Origin: JAAYZQ01 sp034428935
GTDB taxonomy: Bacteria > Chloroflexota > Anaerolineae > JAAYZQ01
Reading direction: 5' to 3'
DNA length: 25,589 nt
NCBI GenBank assembly: GCA_034428935.1
Contig: DAOUHB010000220.1
Span: 1-25,589, forward strand
Below the pieces are notes generated by a model. It had not been told where the DNA came from. It saw only the letters and a list, made by a program, of their open reading frames with translations, and searched no databases. The translations under genes and the position numbers were made by a program. Positions 22,060 through 25,589 of this stretch are shown here, piece by piece. Every line of letters begins with the position of its first letter. The first letter of the stretch is position 1.

Positions 22060-23463
22060 TCAGTCCTGCTCCTGGCTCCCGGGGCCGGGCTCCAGGGGCA
22101 AGTCCTGTGCCTCCCAGCGGTTCAGCCCGCCCTCCAGGAGGAACAGGTTTCGATAGCCGCGCTGTTCCAGGAGCGAGATGGCCACCGTGCTGCGATCTCC
22201 GGCGGCGCACTGCACGACGATGGGATGGCCGGCGTCAAAGGGCAGCGCCGTGTGCGGCAGGCGGCCGGCCTCGACGTGGGTGGCCCCGGGGATGTGCCCT
22301 TCCAGCCACTCGCTCTCCTGGCGTACGTCGAGGACGGCCAGATCATCGCCGCCGGCCAGCCGCCGGTGCAGCTCACGGGCCGACAGCACCTGCACGCCGG
22401 CCAGGGGCAGGCCGGCCCTCTCCCAGGCGGCGAGCCCGCCCTCCAGGTAGCCCTGGACGTTGTCGTAGCCGATCCGAACGAGCTGGCGCACCGCCGCTTC
22501 GCGCTCGGCGCGGCCTTCGGCCACGAGGACGATGGGCGAGCCAAAGGGGATGACCCAGCCGGCCCATACTACGAGGGGCGCGTCGAGGGGAATGCCGGTG
22601 CTGCCGGTGATGTGCCCGGCGGCAAACGCTTCCGGGGTGCGCGTGTCCACCACCCACACGCCCGCGTCCAGGGCCTGCCCCACCTCCTCATCAGAGAGGG
22701 GCGCCAGCACCGGCAGCCCGCCCAGGAGCCGGGGCCCTCGCTGGTTGACGCCCCGCATGTAATGATAGTAGGTGGGATAGGTGCCCAGGTCGCTCAAGGC
22801 CAGGCGGACGAACTCGTCTTCGCTGCGCGCCCGGACCAGGGGGTTCTGCTCCCGCTCACGGCCGATGGTCGTCGTGCGCTCGGCGTCCTGGGCCACCGTG
22901 CAGTAGGAGCCGGCGCCGTGGGTGGGATAGACCACCGTCTGGTCGGGCAGGGGCAGGAACTTTTCGCGGAAGGTGTGGTACAACTGGCGCGCCAGCGGCC
23001 TGGTCCGCTCGTGGCCCAGGAGGTCGGTGCGGGCGGCCCCGCCGACGATGAGGGCGCCGCCGCTAAAGACGGCCGCCGGGGCGGACGCACCCTCGGGCGT
23101 CAGGGTGAAGGTGATATGCTCCGGGCTGTGGCCCGGCGTGGCCAACACGCCGATGGCCAGGTCGTCCAACTGGATCGTGTCGCCCTCGGCCAGGGACAGG
23201 TGGACAAAGCCCAGGCCGGCCTCGGCGCTGGCGCCGAAGGACAGCCCCGGGCGGGCGGCCAGCTCCCGGCCTCCCGAGACAAAGTCGGCGTGGAGGTGGG
23301 TGTCGAGGGCATAGACCAGGCGCAGACCGAGCCCTTCGGCGGCCTGCAGGTAGCGGTCCACGTCGCGCTGGGGATCGATGACGGCTGCCCGGCCCGTCAC
23401 CTCCGACGCCACCAGGTAGGACGAGTTCCCCAGGTGTTCATCCACAAAGGGCTTGACGAGCAT
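22060..23463 (-). CDS. MBL-fold hydrolase fused to two rhodanese domains (persulfide dioxygenase-like)
   Basis: The ATG at 23463 has a GGAGG site. Residues 1-240 are a metallo-beta-lactamase fold of the ETHE1/persulfide-dioxygenase type: THLHADF (His56, His58, Asp60), TPGHSPEH (His112) and PTHGAGSYC (His182). The usual bridging Asp (GDTL motif) is replaced by Gly-Gly (FSGGALIVGG, 134-142), a variant seen in some fusion members. The first rhodanese domain (about 255-350) lacks its active-site Cys (VAEGRAER). The second (about 362-455) has Cys419 in CAAGDRS. Such fusions oxidise glutathione- or protein-bound persulfide and transfer sulfane sulfur, protecting cells from sulfide. It is the first gene of a likely three- or four-gene minus-strand operon. 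Confidence 0.9.
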   Translation of the reverse strand: MLVKPFVDEHLGNSSYLVASEVTGRAAVIDPQRDVDRYLQAAEGLGLRLVYALDTHLHADFVSGGRELAARPGLSFGASAEAGLGFVHLSLAEGDTIQLDDLAIGVLATPGHSPEHITFTLTPEGASAPAAVFSGGALIVGGAARTDLLGHERTRPLARQLYHTFREKFLPLPDQTVVYPTHGAGSYCTVAQDAERTTTIGREREQNPLVRARSEDEFVRLALSDLGTYPTYYHYMRGVNQRGPRLLGGLPVLAPLSDEEVGQALDAGVWVVDTRTPEAFAAGHITGSTGIPLDAPLVVWAGWVIPFGSPIVLVAEGRAEREAAVRQLVRIGYDNVQGYLEGGLAAWERAGLPLAGVQVLSARELHRRLAGGDDLAVLDVRQESEWLEGHIPGATHVEAGRLPHTALPFDAGHPIVVQCAAGDRSTVAISLLEQRGYRNLFLLEGGLNRWEAQDLPLEPGPGSQEQD

Positions 23464-23492
23464 GGGCGGCCTCCTGAAACAGTAGTTGTAGA

Positions 23493-23503
23493 TATCAGTG
23501 ATA
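23493..23503. promoter_or_regulatory. Candidate repressor operator (perfect 11-bp palindrome)
   Basis: TATCA-G-TGATA is a perfect palindrome within an AT-rich island (23483-23520), unlike the GC-rich surroundings. On the minus strand it lies about 10-20 nt downstream of the predicted transcription start of the MBL-rhodanese gene. ArsR-family persulfide sensors (BigR, SqrR) bind AT-rich palindromes in front of such genes; a link here is inference. Confidence 0.5.
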
Positions 23504-23519
23504 GATATGATGTAAAATT

Positions 23520-23548
23520 ATGGTACCACAAGGCGTGCCCGGTGTCAA
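23520..23548 (-). promoter_or_regulatory. Promoter of the MBL-rhodanese operon (TTGACA-17-TACCAT)
   Basis: On the minus strand a consensus TTGACA (23543-23548) is 17 bp from TACCAT (23520-23525, preceded by TGG). Transcription starts near 23513 and leaves a 49-nt leader carrying the candidate operator. Confidence 0.82.
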
Positions 23549-23614
23549 GGTCACAACCGCGTCGCGGGTGGGCCAACGGGTCAATGAGAGGTCAAAGATT
23601 GGGCAGGATGCTGA

Positions 23615-23683
23615 CAACGAATCAAGACACGAATAAACGAATGAGGGAACGCTAGAATTCGTTTATTCGTTTCCCATTCGTTG
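23615..23683. repeat. Nested inverted repeat
   Basis: An inner pair of perfect 14-bp arms (ACGAATAAACGAAT at 23629-23642 and its complement at 23657-23670) is nested inside an outer 8-bp pair (CAACGAAT at 23615-23622 and ATTCGTTG at 23676-23683). The central loop is 14 nt. The sequence is AT-richer than its surroundings and lies between two divergent promoters. Confidence 0.85.
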
Positions 23684-23726
23684 ACAACTCTTTTCGCGAG
23701 CAAGGTGCCAGGGCGCGAGCAAATGT

Positions 23727-23755
23727 TTGACATGCCCCGCGGCGTGTGCTAGACT
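23727..23755 (+). promoter_or_regulatory. Promoter of the amidase gene (TTGACA-17-TAGACT)
   Basis: A consensus TTGACA (23727-23732) is exactly 17 bp from TAGACT (23750-23755, preceded by TGC). It overlaps an in-frame TTG, which rules out that codon as the start. The leader to the ATG at 23793 is about 30 nt. Confidence 0.8.
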
Positions 23756-23792
23756 GCTGGCACGTGCTACAGCGGCACTCGAGGAGTTAACG

Positions 23793-25202
23793 ATGCCAGA
23801 CGAGCTGTGGGCCCTGCCGGCCCGAGAACTGGGGGCGCTGCTGCGCGGCGGCCAGACCTCCGCAATGGAGGTGGTGGAGGCGGTGCTGGCGCGCATCGAG
23901 GCGCTCGAGCCCAGGATCAATGCCTACATCACCGTGGCCGCCGATCAGGCCCTGGCCGATGCCCGCCGCTGCGACGCCGAGCTGGCTGCCGGGCGGGACC
24001 GCGGCCCCCTCCATGGCATCCCCCTGGCGGTCAAGGACCTGTTCGATACGGCCGGGCTGCGCACCACCGCGGGGTCTCGAATCCTTGCCGGCCGGGTGCC
24101 GGCGGAGGACGCGGAGAGCGTCGCACGGCTGCGGGCGGCGGGCGCCGTCGTCGTGGGCAAGACCAACCTCAACGAGTTTGCCTGCGGCGTGACGACGACC
24201 AACGCCCACTATGGCGACACGGCGAACCCCTGGGACCTGACGCGCACGGCAGGGGGGTCAAGCGGCGGCTCGGCGGCGGCGCTGGCCGCCGGCACGTGCA
24301 TCCTGGCGGTGGGCACCGACACGGGGGGCTCGATCCGCATCCCGGCGGCGCTGTGCGGAGTCGTCGGCCTGAAGCCGACCTACGGCCGGGTGAGCTGCCG
24401 GGGGATCATGCCCCTGTCGTGGGAGCAGGACCACGCGGGGCCCATGACCCGCTGCGTGTGGGACGCGGCGGTCATGCTGAGCGTGATGGCCGGCTGGGAC
24501 CCGGGCGACCCGGCGACGCGCCGCGCGCCGGTCCCCGATTACGTGGCCGGGCTAAACGGCGGGCTGGACGGCCTGCGCATCGGGGTGGACCACGACCTGG
24601 CCCTGGAGGGCATCGGCGGGGAGGTGCGGGCCGCCTTCGAGGCGGCGCTGGACGTGCTGGCCGGGCTGGGCGCCCGCGTCGTGGACGTGCGCGCCCCGGG
24701 CCTGGAGGAGGGCATGGCGCCCGCGCTGGTCATCTGGGGCGCCGAGGCGGCGGCCGTGCACGCCGAGTGGCTGCGCACGCGGCCCGAAGACTATGACCCG
24801 GCGGTGCGGCCCCGCCTGGAGTGGGGCCTGGGGCTGCCGGGCGTCGAGGTGGCCCGGGCGCAGCGGGCGCGCCGCCGGTTGCAGCGCGACATGGATCTGC
24901 TCTTTGACGGGATCGACCTGCTGGCCACGCCCACGTGCGCCCTGGGCGCGCCGCCCCGGGGCGCTGCCAGCGTCGTGGTCGACGGCGCCGAAGTGGAGGT
25001 GCTGCCGGCCCTGACGCGCTTTAGCCGCGTCTTTAACCTGCTGGGATTGCCGGCCATCTCGGTGCCGTGCGGATTCACGGCCGAGGGCCTGCCCCTGGGT
25101 CTGCAATTGGTGGGCGCCCCCCTGGACGAGGTCCGGGTGCTGCGCGCTGCCTACGCCTACGAGCAGGCACGGTCCTTCCCTGCGCCCAGGGTAGAACTCT
25201 AG
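23793..25202 (+). CDS. Amidase-signature family hydrolase
   Basis: The ATG at 23793 has a GAGGAG site and follows the promoter, giving 469 residues. The amidase-signature catalytic triad is intact: Lys81 (GIPLAVKDLFD), cis-Ser156 (GGSSGGS) and nucleophile Ser180 (TDTGGSIRIP). Spacings of 75 and 24 residues equal those of GatA. Such enzymes hydrolyse amides, or act as the GatCAB tRNA amidotransferase A subunit. The gene is monocistronic with no gatB or gatC beside it, so a free-standing amidase is more likely, but gatA cannot be excluded. It is soluble. Substrate unknown. Confidence 0.9.
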   Translation: MPDELWALPARELGALLRGGQTSAMEVVEAVLARIEALEPRINAYITVAADQALADARRCDAELAAGRDRGPLHGIPLAVKDLFDTAGLRTTAGSRILAGRVPAEDAESVARLRAAGAVVVGKTNLNEFACGVTTTNAHYGDTANPWDLTRTAGGSSGGSAAALAAGTCILAVGTDTGGSIRIPAALCGVVGLKPTYGRVSCRGIMPLSWEQDHAGPMTRCVWDAAVMLSVMAGWDPGDPATRRAPVPDYVAGLNGGLDGLRIGVDHDLALEGIGGEVRAAFEAALDVLAGLGARVVDVRAPGLEEGMAPALVIWGAEAAAVHAEWLRTRPEDYDPAVRPRLEWGLGLPGVEVARAQRARRRLQRDMDLLFDGIDLLATPTCALGAPPRGAASVVVDGAEVEVLPALTRFSRVFNLLGLPAISVPCGFTAEGLPLGLQLVGAPLDEVRVLRAAYAYEQARSFPAPRVEL

Positions 25203-25221
25203 ACTCCGGCCAGGGTCGGAT

Positions 25222-25362
25222 CTGGATCAGGTGCGTCGCACGAACGGCACGTGCAACGCACCGGGATGCTGGATCAGGTGCGCCGCACGAACGACACGTG
25301 TAGCGCACCGGGATGCTGGATCAGGTGCGTCGCACGAACGACACGTGCAACGCACCGGGATG
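25222..25362. repeat. Three tandem 47-bp units, each a hairpin
   Basis: Units at 25222-25268, 25269-25315 and 25316-25362 each hold the 33-bp hairpin also found inverted at 1606-1638. The stem has 13 positions (GGTGCGTCGCACG left arm) with a conserved C/A mismatch and a loop AACGRCA. Unit 2 changes a T-A pair to C-G (both arms altered), a compensatory change. There are no unique spacers, so this is not CRISPR. Confidence 0.92.
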
Positions 25363-25384
25363 TAGGTTTCGCCTTGGTATCGGT

Positions 25385-25589
25385 TTAGGACTTTTCGGCG
25401 ACGATGACCAGAAAGTCGGCCTGCGACCTGTCCGGCTCGCCCTGCAGCGACGGATGGAAGGTCGCGTCGCGAAATCCGGCCCCGGCCAGGAGCGAGCGGT
25501 AGCCCTCGTCGGTGTAGGCCTGGGTGCTGGAGGCGTAGCGGGTGACGCTGCCGGACGGCGCCTCGACGACGAAGTAGCGCTCCGTGGCC
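25385..25589 (-). CDS. C-terminal fragment of a probable SAM-dependent methyltransferase
   Basis: The minus strand encodes 67 residues ending at TAA (25385-25387), open at the right edge. It reads ...ERYFVVEAPSGSVTRYAS, then AYTDEGYRSLLAGAGFRDATFHP, and ends QADFLVIVAEKS. This is the usual ending of class I SAM methyltransferases: a helix of the type 'y...L..aGF.dv' followed by a final strand and a lysine near the end (vvvA.K). Without the SAM-binding motif the call is tentative; the substrate is unknown. Confidence 0.65.
   Translation of the reverse strand, partial: ATERYFVVEAPSGSVTRYASSTQAYTDEGYRSLLAGAGFRDATFHPSLQGEPDRSQADFLVIVAEKS

Noticed and set aside
20869..23655. A 928-codon plus-strand open frame over the MBL-rhodanese, YdeI and lipoprotein genes
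   Set aside because: It spans three minus-strand genes and their intergenic regions and carries no recognisable domain.
23793..25202. Naming the amidase gatA
   Set aside because: The active-site spacing is identical to GatA, but many free amidases share it and no gatB or gatC is nearby.
25222..25362. CRISPR-like array
   Set aside because: The 47-bp units are contiguous and nearly identical, with no variable spacers and no cas genes.
1..25589. tRNA, rRNA or known riboswitch
   Set aside because: I found no cloverleaf, rRNA motif or recognised riboswitch core on reading both strands; a covariance-model search was not possible.

Overview
This is a GC-rich (well above 60% by eye) bacterial chromosomal window. 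It uses standard sigma-70-type promoters, many with an extended -10 of the form TG(G/C)TA(T/C)AAT. The style suggests an uncultured or filamentous Chloroflexota (Anaerolineae-like) genome: Pro/Thr-linked TolB-like lipoproteins, zinc-ribbon tail-anchored proteins, a pRiA4b ORF-3 domain, GAF/HisKA_2 kinases, and many small palindromic repeats between genes. That placement is inference from style; there is no rRNA or marker gene here.

Layout. (1) 1-1211, minus strand: a truncated WYL-domain regulator and a 67-aa winged-helix protein, separated by a 164-bp element with inverted ends and a perfect 8-bp target duplication. I read the element as an IS66-like MITE. (2) 1212-2890: mostly gene-free, with a dispersed hairpin repeat, one small lipoprotein gene and its strong terminator. 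(3) 2890-6249, plus strand: a zinc-ribbon membrane protein, an unrecognised 461-aa protein carrying a nucleotidyltransferase-fold motif, and a lipase-like alpha/beta hydrolase, probably one operon. (4) 6396-14126, minus strand: a 1406-aa protein with two glycosidase-like barrels, a dimethylarginine dimethylaminohydrolase/amidinotransferase-family enzyme, and a GH38 alpha-mannosidase. (5) 14214-15167, minus strand: a pRiA4b ORF-3-like protein, divergent from the next block. (6) 15404-19624, plus strand: a receiver-only response regulator, a PAS-PAS-GAF-GAF histidine kinase with a perfect consensus promoter, and a receiver-kinase hybrid, closed by a rho-independent terminator. (7) 19709-23463, minus strand: an MBL-rhodanese sulfur-metabolism protein, a YdeI-like protein, a TolB-like lipoprotein and a small frameshifted gene. 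An operator-like palindrome lies just after the start of transcription. (8) 23793-25202, plus strand: an amidase-signature enzyme. (9) The right end holds three tandem 47-bp hairpin repeats and the C-terminus of a probable SAM methyltransferase.

How the parts may work together. Block 6 is the clearest system: a soluble multi-sensor kinase, a hybrid regulator-kinase translated by overlap with it, and a lone receiver next door, consistent with a cytoplasmic phosphorelay. Block 7 looks like a sulfide/persulfide-responsive operon. Block 4 combines glycan-degrading activities. The most unusual material is the repeat landscape (the MITE with 'GTTTCAAC' hairpins and a dispersed 33-bp hairpin that covaries between copies), the NTase-motif protein, and the nested, repeat-containing architecture of the 1406-aa protein.
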